NCBI RefSeq assembly: GCF_002483315.1
Contig: NZ_DLHR01000006.1
Coordinates: 1 to 46,163 of the forward strand
Length of the DNA: 46,163 nt
Source: Flavobacterium sp. UBA7663
GTDB lineage: Bacteria; Bacteroidota; Bacteroidia; Flavobacteriales; Flavobacteriaceae
Direction: 5' to 3'
In this document: piece after piece, positions 15,236-23,499 of the stretch
How positions within the stretch are numbered: position 1 is the stretch's first letter
How the letters are laid out: every line of letters starts with the position of its first letter
Program-made: the position numbers and the translations under genes
The notes under the pieces: model-generated
What the model saw: the letters and a program-made list of their open reading frames with translations, nothing else
What the model was told of the DNA's origin: nothing
Database searches by the model: none

Positions 15236-16783
15236 TTAAAATGGAACATCTGAATCATCATCAAATGAATTCATGGTGCTACCAAATGCTTCATTAGGTG
15301 TTGGTAAATTTGGTGTAATGAACGGATTAGTTTCATCCAAATTCATTTTAGAAGGTAATTCATCAAATGGAGAACTAAAATCGTCTAAGTTTTCGAACTT
15401 TCCTAAGTTTCCTACGAACTTTAATCGGATTTCATCCAAACCACCATTTCTGTGTTTTGCTACGATAAATTCGGCCTGACCTTGTGTTGGCGTACGTTCT
15501 TCATCATCCCATTCATCAATTTTATAATATTCTGGACGGTAAATAAACGATACAATATCGGCATCTTGCTCAATCGCACCCGATTCACGAAGGTCGGAAA
15601 GTAAAGGTCTTTTACTTGAACCACGAGTTTCCACGGCACGCGATAACTGAGAAAGTGCAATAACCGGAACGTTTAATTCTTTTGCTAAAGCTTTTAAGTT
15701 TCTAGAAATAGTAGAGATTTCCTGCTCACGATTTCCACCGCCTTTTCCATTTCCACCAGCTGTCATTAATTGTAAATAATCCACAACAATCATTTTGATT
15801 CCGTATTGCGATGAAAGTCGTCTCGCTTTTGCACGTAAATCAAAAATAGATAATGAAGGTGTATCGTCAATATATAAAGGCGCCTTTTCTAAGTTTTTTA
15901 CTTTGATAGAAAGTTGCTCCCATTCGTGTTTTTCTAATTTTCCAGTACGAAGTTTTTCAGATGATAAACCCGTTTCAGATGAAATCAAACGTGTAATCAA
16001 CTGTACAGATGACATCTCCAAAGAGAATAAAGCCACTGGATGATTATAATCAACCGCCATATTACGTGCCATCGAAAGTACAAAAGCGGTTTTACCCATA
16101 CCTGGACGAGCCGCAATAATAATTAAATCAGATGGTTGCCAACCTGAGGTTAATTTATCCAAGTTATGAAATCCTGTTGCAATTCCACTCAAACCTTCTT
16201 TACCTGCAATTTCTTCAATACGTTTTTTAGCCTGAATTACTAAACTTTGAGCTGTTTCTGAACTACGTTTAATATTTCCTTGAGTTACTTCATATAATTT
16301 TGATTCGGCTTTGTCTAATAAATCAAAAACATCGGTAGCATCATCATAGGATTCTTCGATAATTTCGCTTGAAATTTTTATCAAACTTCTTTGGATGAAT
16401 TTTTGAAGAATAATGCGTGAATGAAACTCAATATGTGCCGAAGACGATATCTTTTGAGTTAGCTGAATCAAGTAAAAATCACCACCTGCTAATTCTAATT
16501 TACCGTTTTTCTTCAATTGTGCCGAAACAGTTAATAAGTCAACTGGTTGGGTTTCATTAAATAACTGAACAATTGCTTCAAATATATGCTTATGAGCCTC
16601 TTTATAGAAGGCATCTGGTTGTAAAATATCAATTACCTCATCTACCCCTTTTTTATCAATCATCATGGCACCAAGTACCGCTTCTTCAAGGTCTAACGCT
16701 TGAGGAGGTAGTTTTCCTTTTTCCAAATTGATAATCGTAGTTTTATCTACTTTTATCGGGTTCATATTTCTGACATTTTCCAT
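15236..16783 (-). CDS. dnaB: replicative DNA helicase
   Basis: A 515-aa hexameric helicase of the replication fork. The N-terminal domain (QALDLEEAVLGAMMIDKKGV and following) and the RecA-like domain are complete. Walker A is ARPGMGKTAF, Walker B region is MIVVDYLQLM, and the SRNLKALAKELNVPVIALSQ and LSDLRESGAIEQDAD motifs are present. No intein is seen. The C-terminal tail is acidic (NSFDDDSDVPF). The start could be at 16783 or at the second ATG (16765). It lies downstream of accA, separated by a terminator. Confidence 0.97.
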   Translation of the reverse strand: MENVRNMNPIKVDKTTIINLEKGKLPPQALDLEEAVLGAMMIDKKGVDEVIDILQPDAFYKEAHKHIFEAIVQLFNETQPVDLLTVSAQLKKNGKLELAGGDFYLIQLTQKISSSAHIEFHSRIILQKFIQRSLIKISSEIIEESYDDATDVFDLLDKAESKLYEVTQGNIKRSSETAQSLVIQAKKRIEEIAGKEGLSGIATGFHNLDKLTSGWQPSDLIIIAARPGMGKTAFVLSMARNMAVDYNHPVALFSLEMSSVQLITRLISSETGLSSEKLRTGKLEKHEWEQLSIKVKNLEKAPLYIDDTPSLSIFDLRAKARRLSSQYGIKMIVVDYLQLMTAGGNGKGGGNREQEISTISRNLKALAKELNVPVIALSQLSRAVETRGSSKRPLLSDLRESGAIEQDADIVSFIYRPEYYKIDEWDDEERTPTQGQAEFIVAKHRNGGLDEIRLKFVGNLGKFENLDDFSSPFDELPSKMNLDETNPFITPNLPTPNEAFGSTMNSFDDDSDVPF

Positions 16784-16867
16784 ATTGCGAAGGTAACGAA
16801 ATTTTATAAAATATACTTTTGAGTTCTTAATACCGAACTGTTAATAACTCCAATTTATTGTTAATAA

Positions 16868-16903
16868 GCCAAAAAAAATCCGAAACTTGAGGCTTCGGAT
16901 TTT
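16868..16903 (-). terminator. terminator after accA
   Basis: AATCCGAA and TTCGGATT form the stem around a short loop. On the minus strand the hairpin runs into eight T (A run at 16870-16877 on the plus strand). Confidence 0.85.
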
Positions 16904-16925
16904 AATTTATAATGAAAATAAGTGG

Positions 16926-17879
16926 TTATTCTTTGAATTCACCCATTTTGCTGTATTTATCCATTCGTTGTGCCACCAAATCTTTTGTTGATAAATCTTT
17001 TAACTCATTAAAAGCTTTAGTTACATATTCGGCTACCGATTTAAATGTTGTTTCTTTGTCATAATGAGCGCCACCAAGTGGTTCAGGAATAATATCGTCA
17101 ATTAACTTTTGTTTTTTCATATCAAACGAAGTTAATTTTAATGCTTCAGCTGCTTGCTCTTTGTATTCCCAACTTCTCCATAAGATAGACGAACACGATT
17201 CTGGAGAAATTACAGAATACCAAGTGTTTTCCAACATATATACTCTGTCTCCTACTCCAATTCCTAATGCACCTCCTGAAGCTCCTTCACCAATAATTAC
17301 TGAAATAATAGGTGTTTTCAAACGAGCCATTTCGAAAATATTTCTTGCAATAGCTTCTCCTTGTCCTCTTTCTTCGGCTTCTAAACCTGGATAAGCTCCT
17401 GGAGTGTCGATTAATGTTAAAACAGGAATATTAAATTTCTCAGCCATTTTCATTAAACGCAATGCTTTACGATATCCTTCTGGATTTGCCATTCCAAAGT
17501 TTCTGTATTGGCGCATTTTAGTATTAATACCTTTTTGCTGTCCAATAATCATAAATGATTGCCCGTTGATTTGACCTAATCCACCAACCATCGCTTTATC
17601 GTCTTTAAAACCTCTGTCTCCAAAAAGTTCTAAAAACGTCCCATTAGTAATATTAGTAATATGCTCTAATGTATAAGGACGATTTGGATGACGCGATAAT
17701 TGCACACGTTGCCAAGCCGTAAGATTTTTGTATATTTTCTTCTTGGTTTCTTCTAATTTCTTCTCAATTTGCTTGCAAGTATTAGACACGTCAACATCCG
17801 ATTCTTGACCAATGATTTGACATTTATCTAATTGGTCTTCAAGCTCTTTAATTGGTAATTCAAAATCTAAATATTCCAT
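16926..17879 (-). CDS. accA: acetyl-CoA carboxylase carboxyltransferase subunit alpha
   Basis: Alpha subunit of the carboxyltransferase that makes malonyl-CoA for fatty-acid synthesis. The 317-aa sequence has the N-terminal coiled region, WQRVQLSRHPNRPYTLEHI, LIDTPGAYPGLEAEERGQGE and the crotonase-like oxyanion segment IGEGASGGALGIGVGD, then YSVISPESCSSILWR. Length is normal. A CAAAGATA box (minus-strand TATCTTTG) at 17912-17919 lies 33 bp before the start, giving it its own promoter. Confidence 0.97.
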   Translation of the reverse strand: MEYLDFELPIKELEDQLDKCQIIGQESDVDVSNTCKQIEKKLEETKKKIYKNLTAWQRVQLSRHPNRPYTLEHITNITNGTFLELFGDRGFKDDKAMVGGLGQINGQSFMIIGQQKGINTKMRQYRNFGMANPEGYRKALRLMKMAEKFNIPVLTLIDTPGAYPGLEAEERGQGEAIARNIFEMARLKTPIISVIIGEGASGGALGIGVGDRVYMLENTWYSVISPESCSSILWRSWEYKEQAAEALKLTSFDMKKQKLIDDIIPEPLGGAHYDKETTFKSVAEYVTKAFNELKDLSTKDLVAQRMDKYSKMGEFKE

Positions 17880-17911
17880 AATCGGTTTATTTGGGTTTGT
17901 GTTTGTTGTGA

Positions 17912-17919
17912 CAAAGATA
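17912..17919 (-). promoter_or_regulatory. -7 box for accA
   Basis: Minus-strand TATCTTTG matches TAnnTTTG upstream of the accA start. A -33 box is not obvious. Confidence 0.5.
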
Positions 17920-17950
17920 AAATTTTCAATTAACTTTGGTAAACTTATCG

Positions 17951-18838
17951 TTAATTAGTTGTAACTTTTTTATAACTTTTTACAATTCCGTTAGCAATAA
18001 CAGTGGCTAAAATTATCAAAGCGCCTACATAAAACAGAGGCGACATTTCTTCTCCATCTTTGAAAATCAGTAAGGCTAAAATGATTCCGTAAATTGGCTC
18101 TAAATTAATTGTTAACATAACGGTAAACGGACTTAAAAATTTCATCACTTTTACCGATGCTGAGAACGCATACGCTGTACAAATAGACGATAACAAGAAT
18201 AACCAAATTAAATCGTTTACAGAAAGTGCAAAGAAAGCAGGTGTAAAACTTCCTGCAAAAAATAAATAGATACTTAAAAAGAATACACCACTTGATAGTT
18301 CATATAGAGAAATAACATTTGGGTCATATTCTTTGGCATATTTTCCATTGATAACCGAAAAAAGTGCTGATAAAAATGCAGAAGTTACGGCAAGATAAAT
18401 TCCAGTCTTAAATTTAGTCTCTACATTAAAAATGATTCCTAATCCTACAACAACAATAATTCCAAAAAGCAATTCGTACCAAATGACTCTTCGCTTGTAA
18501 AAAATAGGTTCTAAAATAGAAGCAAAAAAAGCGCCCGTTGACAAACAAGCTAAGGTTATCGAAACATTTGAAACTTTAATAGCTTGATAAAACGTGAGCC
18601 AATGTGCCGCAATAATTATCCCAGAAACTATAAATCCAATTAAAACATTGAATGGAACTTTAATTTTTTCTTTATTGAAGAGCACTACAAAAGTCATAAT
18701 TACCGATGCAAAAAGCATGCGATACCAAACCAAATCTAAAGCTTCTAATGAAATTAGTTTTCCAAGAATAGCGGTAAATCCCCAAATAAATACAATTACA
18801 TGAAGATGTAAATAACTTTTTAAATTATCGTTTTGCAT
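17951..18838 (-). CDS. EamA/DMT-family transporter
   Basis: A 295-aa membrane protein with about ten hydrophobic helices arranged as two EamA repeats. Signs are VFIWGFTAILGKLISLEALD in helix 1, YQAIKVSNVSITLACLSTGA closing the first repeat and LTINLEPIYGIILALLIFKD in the second. The substrate is unknown; family members export amino acids, nucleosides or other metabolites. Its start overlaps the 3' end of the LptF/G-type gene by 14 bp, so the pair is cotranscribed. Confidence 0.92.
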   Translation of the reverse strand: MQNDNLKSYLHLHVIVFIWGFTAILGKLISLEALDLVWYRMLFASVIMTFVVLFNKEKIKVPFNVLIGFIVSGIIIAAHWLTFYQAIKVSNVSITLACLSTGAFFASILEPIFYKRRVIWYELLFGIIVVVGLGIIFNVETKFKTGIYLAVTSAFLSALFSVINGKYAKEYDPNVISLYELSSGVFFLSIYLFFAGSFTPAFFALSVNDLIWLFLLSSICTAYAFSASVKVMKFLSPFTVMLTINLEPIYGIILALLIFKDGEEMSPLFYVGALIILATVIANGIVKSYKKVTTN

Positions 18839-19913
18839 TGCGTAGTAAGTAGGCTGCTAAAATTCCAAAAACTATATTTGGAAACCATACGGCTAAAAAC
18901 GGAGGAATACTCGATTTTTCAGCTAAAGTTCCGAAAACTTTATCGAAGAAGATAAAGGTAAAAGCAATAACAATTCCGATGGCTAAATTAATTCCCATTC
19001 CACCTCTACGCTTCATAGAAGAAACAGCAACGGCAATAATAGTTAAGATAAATGCAGAAATTGGTAAACTAAATTTCTTATAAAAAACTACTAAATACGT
19101 ATTGATATTTCCGTTTCCTCTAGCTCTTTCTTTATTTATAAACTTATTTAATTCACCAATAGTCATGGTTTCTGCCACATAAATTACTGGAGTTAAATCA
19201 TCGGGTTCAAAATTGTAATCAACTTCATTTTTATCAATAGATATAATTTGATCGTCGGTTTGACCTATTATTCTTTTGTTGTAATTGTGTAAGGTATATT
19301 TTTTAGTTTCTTCTTTATAATGAATTCTAGTTGCTGTTACTTTTTCAACCAAAACATTATCTTGAAACTTTTCATAAGTAAAATTAAAACCAGTTTGCGA
19401 TAAATAATTATAGTTACTTACATAAATATTTTCTTCAAGCTTCCCATCTTTCTTAATTTGTCTAAAAATATCGGAAGTTTCTCTAGTTTGTGAATTCCCT
19501 TTTAAGTTTTGATATCTAAAATCGTTAAATCCTTTACTAGCTTTTGGAACCAGAAAAAATCCCATTAATAAAGCAAAAACAGAAACAATTACGGCACCGT
19601 AAATAAATGGCCTAAGAAATCTTGAAAACGAAATCCCAGAACTTAAAATAGCAATAATTTCAGTATTGTTTGCTAATTTCGAGGTAAACCAAATAATAGA
19701 TAAGAATAAAAAAATCGGAAATAATAGATTGGCAAAATACACAGTAAAATCACCATAATAAATTAAAATATCCTTCAAAGGGATTTTCTTTTCAATCATT
19801 TTGTTTACTTTTTCCGAAACGTCAATTGTAATTCCAATCGGAATAAACATAATCAACATCACCGAAAAAGTGACCAAATAGCGTTTTAAAATGTATTTAT
19901 CTATTATTTTCAT
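18825..19913 (-). CDS. LptF/LptG-family permease
   Basis: A 362-aa inner-membrane subunit of the lipopolysaccharide export ABC transporter LptB2FG. It begins MKIIDKYILKRYLVTF, as in the family, with three N-terminal helices, a periplasmic beta-jellyroll-like region (about 110-265) and three C-terminal helices; SMKRRGGMGINLAIGIVIAF is the typical cytoplasmic loop. I cannot decide LptF versus LptG from sequence alone. It lies between tgt and the EamA gene, and a repeat island fills the gap to tgt. Confidence 0.9.
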   Translation of the reverse strand: MKIIDKYILKRYLVTFSVMLIMFIPIGITIDVSEKVNKMIEKKIPLKDILIYYGDFTVYFANLLFPIFLFLSIIWFTSKLANNTEIIAILSSGISFSRFLRPFIYGAVIVSVFALLMGFFLVPKASKGFNDFRYQNLKGNSQTRETSDIFRQIKKDGKLEENIYVSNYNYLSQTGFNFTYEKFQDNVLVEKVTATRIHYKEETKKYTLHNYNKRIIGQTDDQIISIDKNEVDYNFEPDDLTPVIYVAETMTIGELNKFINKERARGNGNINTYLVVFYKKFSLPISAFILTIIAVAVSSMKRRGGMGINLAIGIVIAFTFIFFDKVFGTLAEKSSIPPFLAVWFPNIVFGILAAYLLRNAKR

Positions 19914-19919
19914 ATTTCA

Positions 19920-19950
19920 AGAGAAAAGAGATTAGAAAAAAGAGAATAGA
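19920..19950. repeat. 7-nt-period repeat island (AGAGAAT type), upstream of the LptF/G gene
   Basis: In-phase words AGAGAAA, AGAGATT, AGAAAAA, AGAGAAT, AGA. The last 17 nt are identical to 5823-5839, 14 kb away. Confidence 0.8.
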
Positions 19951-19981
19951 CCATTTTACTTTATCTATATCTCATTTTGTA

Positions 19982-20030
19982 TTCTTTGTTCTATATTCTT
20001 TGTTCTATATTCTTTGTTCTATATTCTCAA
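19982..20030. repeat. 7-nt-period repeat island (TTCTTTG/TTCTATA), three 14-bp units
   Basis: Seven in-phase words: TTCTTTG and TTCTATA alternate three times, then TTCTCAA. Read on the minus strand it is AGAATAT/AGAACAA, so it is the inverted counterpart of the AG-rich island at 19920-19950. The pair could fold into a long imperfect hairpin between tgt and the LptF/G gene. Confidence 0.9.
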
Positions 20031-20031
20031 A

Positions 20032-21162
20032 TTATAATCGTTGACTCATTTGCACCACCATTTTATCTTTCCATTCTCTAAATGTTCCAGCAATAATTTG
20101 TCTTCTTGCTTCACGTACTAACCACATGTAGAAACCTAAATTATGAATGGTTGCAATTTGTTTTCCTAAGAATTCATCTGCTGCAAACAAATGTCTAAGA
20201 TACGCTTTTGAATATTCAGTATCTACCCAAGTGTGTCCCATTTCGTCAATTGGCGAAAAATCGGCTTCCCACTTTTTGTTTTTCATATTCATTGTTCCGT
20301 GAGCCGTGAACAACATTCCATTTCTAGCGTTACGTGTTGGCATTACACAATCAAACATATCAATTCCTAACGCAATATTCTCTAAAATATTGATTGGCGT
20401 TCCCACACCCATTAAATATCTTGGTTTGTCTTCTGGTAAAATTGCTGTAACAATTTCGGTCATTGCGTACATTTCTTCAGCTGGTTCTCCTACTGAAAGT
20501 CCGCCAATAGCATTTCCTTGTGCACCAGCATTTGCAATATATTCTGCCGATTGTTCTCTTAAATCTTTATACGTACTTCCTTGAACAATTGGAAAAAACG
20601 TTTGTTCGTAACCGTATTTAAAAGGTAATTTTTCTAAATGATTGATACATCTATCCAACCAACGGTGTGTCATGTGCATCGAACGTTTTGCATAACGATA
20701 ATCACAAGGATAAGGTGTGCATTCGTCGAAAGCCATGATAATATCGGCACCAATAGTACGTTGAATTTCCATTACATTTTCTGGTGAAAAGAAATGATAC
20801 GAACCATCAATATGCGATTTGAATTTTACACCTTCTTCTTTAATTTTTCTGTTCGAAGAAAGCGAGTACACTTGGTAACCACCAGAATCAGTTAAGATAT
20901 TTCTATCCCAATTCATGAATTTATGTAAACCTCCAGCCGCCTCTAAAATTTTGGTTTGAGGTCTTAAATATAAATGATAGGTGTTTCCTAAAATAATATC
21001 TGGATTAATGTCTTCTCTTAGCTCACGTTGGTGCACTCCTTTTACAGAAGCAACCGTTCCTACGGGCATAAAAATTGGGGTTTCAATAACACCATGATCG
21101 GTTGTTATTTTTCCAGCTCTGGCTTTACTTTTTGGGTCTTTGGTAATTAAATCAAACTTCAT
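20032..21162 (-). CDS. tgt: tRNA-guanine transglycosylase lacking the zinc cysteines
   Basis: Exchanges guanine for preQ1 at position 34 of tRNAs with GUN anticodons, in queuosine synthesis. The 376-aa protein has LTDSGGYQVYSL with the catalytic-pocket Asp, GGLSVGEP, GIDMFDCVMPTRNARNGMLF with the nucleophile Asp, and the C-terminal YLRHLFAADEFLGKQIATIH. Canonical bacterial enzymes bind zinc through a CxCxxC-type triad just before SxAYLRHL. Here that segment reads PIDEMGHTWVDTEYSKAYLR and has no cysteine, while the downstream His in TIHNLGF remains. The protein is otherwise complete, so this is a family variant, not decay. A minus-strand TATCTTTG at 21182-21189 is its likely -7 box. Confidence 0.95.
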   Translation of the reverse strand: MKFDLITKDPKSKARAGKITTDHGVIETPIFMPVGTVASVKGVHQRELREDINPDIILGNTYHLYLRPQTKILEAAGGLHKFMNWDRNILTDSGGYQVYSLSSNRKIKEEGVKFKSHIDGSYHFFSPENVMEIQRTIGADIIMAFDECTPYPCDYRYAKRSMHMTHRWLDRCINHLEKLPFKYGYEQTFFPIVQGSTYKDLREQSAEYIANAGAQGNAIGGLSVGEPAEEMYAMTEIVTAILPEDKPRYLMGVGTPINILENIALGIDMFDCVMPTRNARNGMLFTAHGTMNMKNKKWEADFSPIDEMGHTWVDTEYSKAYLRHLFAADEFLGKQIATIHNLGFYMWLVREARRQIIAGTFREWKDKMVVQMSQRL

Positions 21163-21198
21163 ATTGTGCTTTTACGAACGGCAAAGATAATTTATTTT

Positions 21199-21226
21199 AG
21201 AATTTAGAAATTGGAATTTAGAATTA
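21199..21226. repeat. 7-nt-period repeat island (AGAATTT type)
   Basis: Four in-phase words: AGAATTT, AGAAATT, GGAATTT, AGAATTA. Confidence 0.7.
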
Positions 21227-21250
21227 TTTATGATAAGACAATACATTGGC

Positions 21251-21401
21251 ACGCGGATGAAACAGATTCGCTGATGTGAAACGCGGATTACAACTGATTT
21301 TTAATTTGAAAAAACTTTATGGCTTTGCGAGCAAAATAACTAAATTTTCAAAAACTAAATCCGTAATTTTCAGCGTTGCGTTGCATCAGCGTCATCCACG
21401 T
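21251..21401. repeat. long-range inverted repeat (ACGYGGATGA and CGCTGATG blocks)
   Basis: ACGCGGATGA (21251-21260) and CGCTGATG (21269-21276) recur in inverted orientation as TCATCCACGT (21392-21401) and CATCAGCG (21384-21391). A second ACGCGGATT copy lies at 21281-21289. The ends lie about 150 bp apart, with AT-rich sequence between. Confidence 0.6.
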
Positions 21402-21455
21402 TCCATTACTTTTACCCATAACAAATCAATTCTTAATAACTTCTAACAAAATGAT

Positions 21456-21486
21456 TTGTACCACCAAAAAAATAAAATTACTTTTG
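21456..21486 (+). promoter_or_regulatory. promoter of the transketolase genes
   Basis: TTG (21456-21458, within TTTG) and TACTTTTG (21479-21486) are separated by 20 bp, the same spacing as the thrS promoter. Confidence 0.7.
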
Positions 21487-21515
21487 CATCAATTAACACA
21501 TATATATCTTTTATA

Positions 21516-22361
21516 ATGTCTAACACGCAACAACTACAAGATTTTACAACACAAGTTCGAAGAGATATTCTTCGTATGGTTCATGCCGTAAATTCAGGTC
21601 ACCCAGGAGGTTCTTTGGGATGTGCTGAGTTTTTGGTTACCCTTTACCAAGACGTTATGAAACGTAACGAAGGTTTTGATATGAACGGAATTGGTGAAGA
21701 TTTATTCTTCTTATCAAACGGACATATTTCTCCAGTTTTTTATAGTGTTTTAGCTAGAAGCGGATACTTTCCAGTAGCGGAATTAGCAACATTCAGAAAA
21801 TTAAATTCAAGATTACAAGGTCACCCAACAACTCATGAAGGTTTACCTGGAATTAGAATGGCTTCGGGTTCGTTAGGACAAGGAATGTCGGTTGCAATTG
21901 GAGCGGCTCAAGCTAAGAAATTGAACAATGATAACCATTTAGTTTTTGCTCTTTTAGGTGATGGTGAATTACAAGAAGGACAAAACTGGGAAGCTATTAT
22001 GTATGCTTCAGCAAAAAAAGTGGATAATTTAATTGCTACTATCGACTTAAACGGAAAACAAATCGACGGAACTACAGACGAAGTTTTGGCAATGGGAAGC
22101 GTAAAAGCGAAGTTTGAAGCATTTGATTGGATTGTATTAGAAATCAAAGAAGGAAACAACATTGACGCTATCAAAGCTGGTTTAGCAGATGCAAAATCAA
22201 AATCAGGTAACGGAAAACCAGTTTGTATTTTATTGCATACTGAAATGGGCAACGGAGTAGATTTTATGATGCACACTCACGCTTGGCACGGAAAAGCGCC
22301 AAATGATGAGCAATTAGCAAAAGCGTTAGAACAAAATGTTGAAACTTTAGGAGATTATTAA
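21516..22361 (+). CDS. tkt: transketolase, N-terminal half (ThDP pyrophosphate-binding subunit)
   Basis: Carries the PP domain of transketolase, which moves C2 ketol units in the pentose phosphate pathway. The start is ATG 21516 (MSNTQQLQDFTTQVRRDILR); a TTG at 21456 lies inside the promoter and is rejected. It is 281 aa with HAVNSGHPGGSLGCAEFLVT, LSNGHISPVFYS, QGHPTTHEGLPGIRMASGSL and the ThDP-Mg motif GDGELQEGQNWEAIMYAS. The enzyme needs the subunit encoded next, 71 bp downstream. Transketolases split this way are common in Bacteroidota and archaea. Confidence 0.96.
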   Translation: MSNTQQLQDFTTQVRRDILRMVHAVNSGHPGGSLGCAEFLVTLYQDVMKRNEGFDMNGIGEDLFFLSNGHISPVFYSVLARSGYFPVAELATFRKLNSRLQGHPTTHEGLPGIRMASGSLGQGMSVAIGAAQAKKLNNDNHLVFALLGDGELQEGQNWEAIMYASAKKVDNLIATIDLNGKQIDGTTDEVLAMGSVKAKFEAFDWIVLEIKEGNNIDAIKAGLADAKSKSGNGKPVCILLHTEMGNGVDFMMHTHAWHGKAPNDEQLAKALEQNVETLGDY

Positions 22362-22364
22362 ATC

Positions 22365-22420
22365 GCTTTATGCATTATGCTTTAAGCCTTACGCTTATTG
22401 CCTATTGCCTATAGCTTACA
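22365..22420. repeat. 7-nt-period repeat island (GCYTWWT type), eight perfectly phased words
   Basis: GCTTTAT, GCATTAT, GCTTTAA, GCCTTAC, GCTTATT, GCCTATT, GCCTATA and GCTTACA follow each other without a gap between the two transketolase genes. Each word starts GC and is otherwise AT/pyrimidine-rich. Confidence 0.92.
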
Positions 22421-22432
22421 GCAAAAAATAAA

Positions 22433-23386
22433 ATGAAAAAATATACCAACACAGGCAGTAAAGATACCCGTTCAGGATTTGGAGCTGGAATGACTGAATT
22501 AGGTCAAAAAAACGAAAACGTAGTTGCACTTTGTGCGGATTTAATTGGATCATTAAAATTTGATGATTTCAAGAAAAACCACCCAGAGCGTTTTTTCCAA
22601 ATTGGAATTGCAGAAGCAAATATGATTGGAATTGCAGCGGGTTTAACTATTGGTGGAAAAATTCCTTTTACAGGAACTTTCGCTAACTTTTCTACAGGAA
22701 GAGTGTATGACCAAATTCGTCAATCAGTTGCCTATTCAGATAAAAATGTAAAGATTTGTGCTTCTCACGCTGGATTAACGCTTGGAGAAGACGGAGCTAC
22801 GCACCAAATCTTAGAAGATATCGGTTTGATGAAAATGTTACCTGGAATGACCGTAATCAATACGTGTGATTACAACCAAACCAAAGCAGCCACTTTAGCT
22901 TTAGCCGATCATCACGGACCAGCTTATTTACGTTTTGGTCGCCCAGTAGTGCCTAACTTTATGCCAGCTGACGAACCTTTCGTAATTGGAAAAGCAATCA
23001 TGTTAAACGAAGGAACAGATGTTACGATTATTGCAACTGGACATTTAGTTTGGGAAGCTTTAGTTGCAGCAGAAGCTTTAGAAGCAAAAGGAATTTCGGC
23101 AGAAGTAATTAACATTCACACGATTAAACCTTTAGACGAAGAAGCTATTTTAAAATCGGTGAAGAAAACAGGTTGTGTAGTTACAGCGGAAGAGCATAAC
23201 ATCATTGGTGGTTTAGGAGAAAGCGTTTCTAGAACGTTAGTCCAAAACCATTTAGCACCACAAGAATTTGTAGCAGTAAACGACAGCTTTGGAGAAAGTG
23301 GAACACCAGACCAATTAATGGAAAAATACAAATTAAACAATCAAGCGATTGTGGAAGCTGTAGAAAGAGTTATCAAAAGAAAGTAA
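22433..23386 (+). CDS. tkt: transketolase, C-terminal half
   Basis: A 317-aa subunit with the pyrimidine-binding and C-terminal domains of transketolase. The ThDP aminopyrimidine Glu lies in FFQIGIAEANMIGIAAGLTI. Other motifs are KICASHAGLTLGEDGATHQI, PAYLRFGRP and TAEEHNIIGGLGESVSRTL. It pairs with the N-terminal half encoded upstream; the gap contains a period-7 repeat island but no terminator, so both are probably on one mRNA. A terminator follows. Confidence 0.96.
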   Translation: MKKYTNTGSKDTRSGFGAGMTELGQKNENVVALCADLIGSLKFDDFKKNHPERFFQIGIAEANMIGIAAGLTIGGKIPFTGTFANFSTGRVYDQIRQSVAYSDKNVKICASHAGLTLGEDGATHQILEDIGLMKMLPGMTVINTCDYNQTKAATLALADHHGPAYLRFGRPVVPNFMPADEPFVIGKAIMLNEGTDVTIIATGHLVWEALVAAEALEAKGISAEVINIHTIKPLDEEAILKSVKKTGCVVTAEEHNIIGGLGESVSRTLVQNHLAPQEFVAVNDSFGESGTPDQLMEKYKLNNQAIVEAVERVIKRK

Positions 23387-23407
23387 TTTTCTTTTAAATT
23401 TATATAG

Positions 23408-23437
23408 AAATCCCCAAGCAATTGGGGATTTTTTTTG
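23408..23437 (+). terminator. terminator after the transketolase genes
   Basis: AAATCCCCAA and TTGGGGATT form the stem, followed by eight or more T. Confidence 0.9.
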
Positions 23438-23499
23438 TTAATGGAATTTGTAAATAATTTTTTATATTTGAAAGACGCAACTTTGTAGCTCCAATCTAA

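Larger units (their letters stand above)
21163..21515. other. 353-bp non-coding region between tgt and transketolase
   Basis: The spacer between divergent genes holds, in order, the tgt -7 box (21182-21189, minus), a period-7 island (21199-21226), a long-range inverted repeat (21251-21401) and the transketolase promoter (21456-21486). I see no convincing ORF in it. The GC-richer words ACGCGGAT and CGCTGATG stand out from the AT-rich background. Confidence 0.7.

Noticed and set aside
19982..20030. CRISPR array
   Set aside because: The repeats are 7 or 14 bp, contiguous and without spacers; no cas gene is present in the window.
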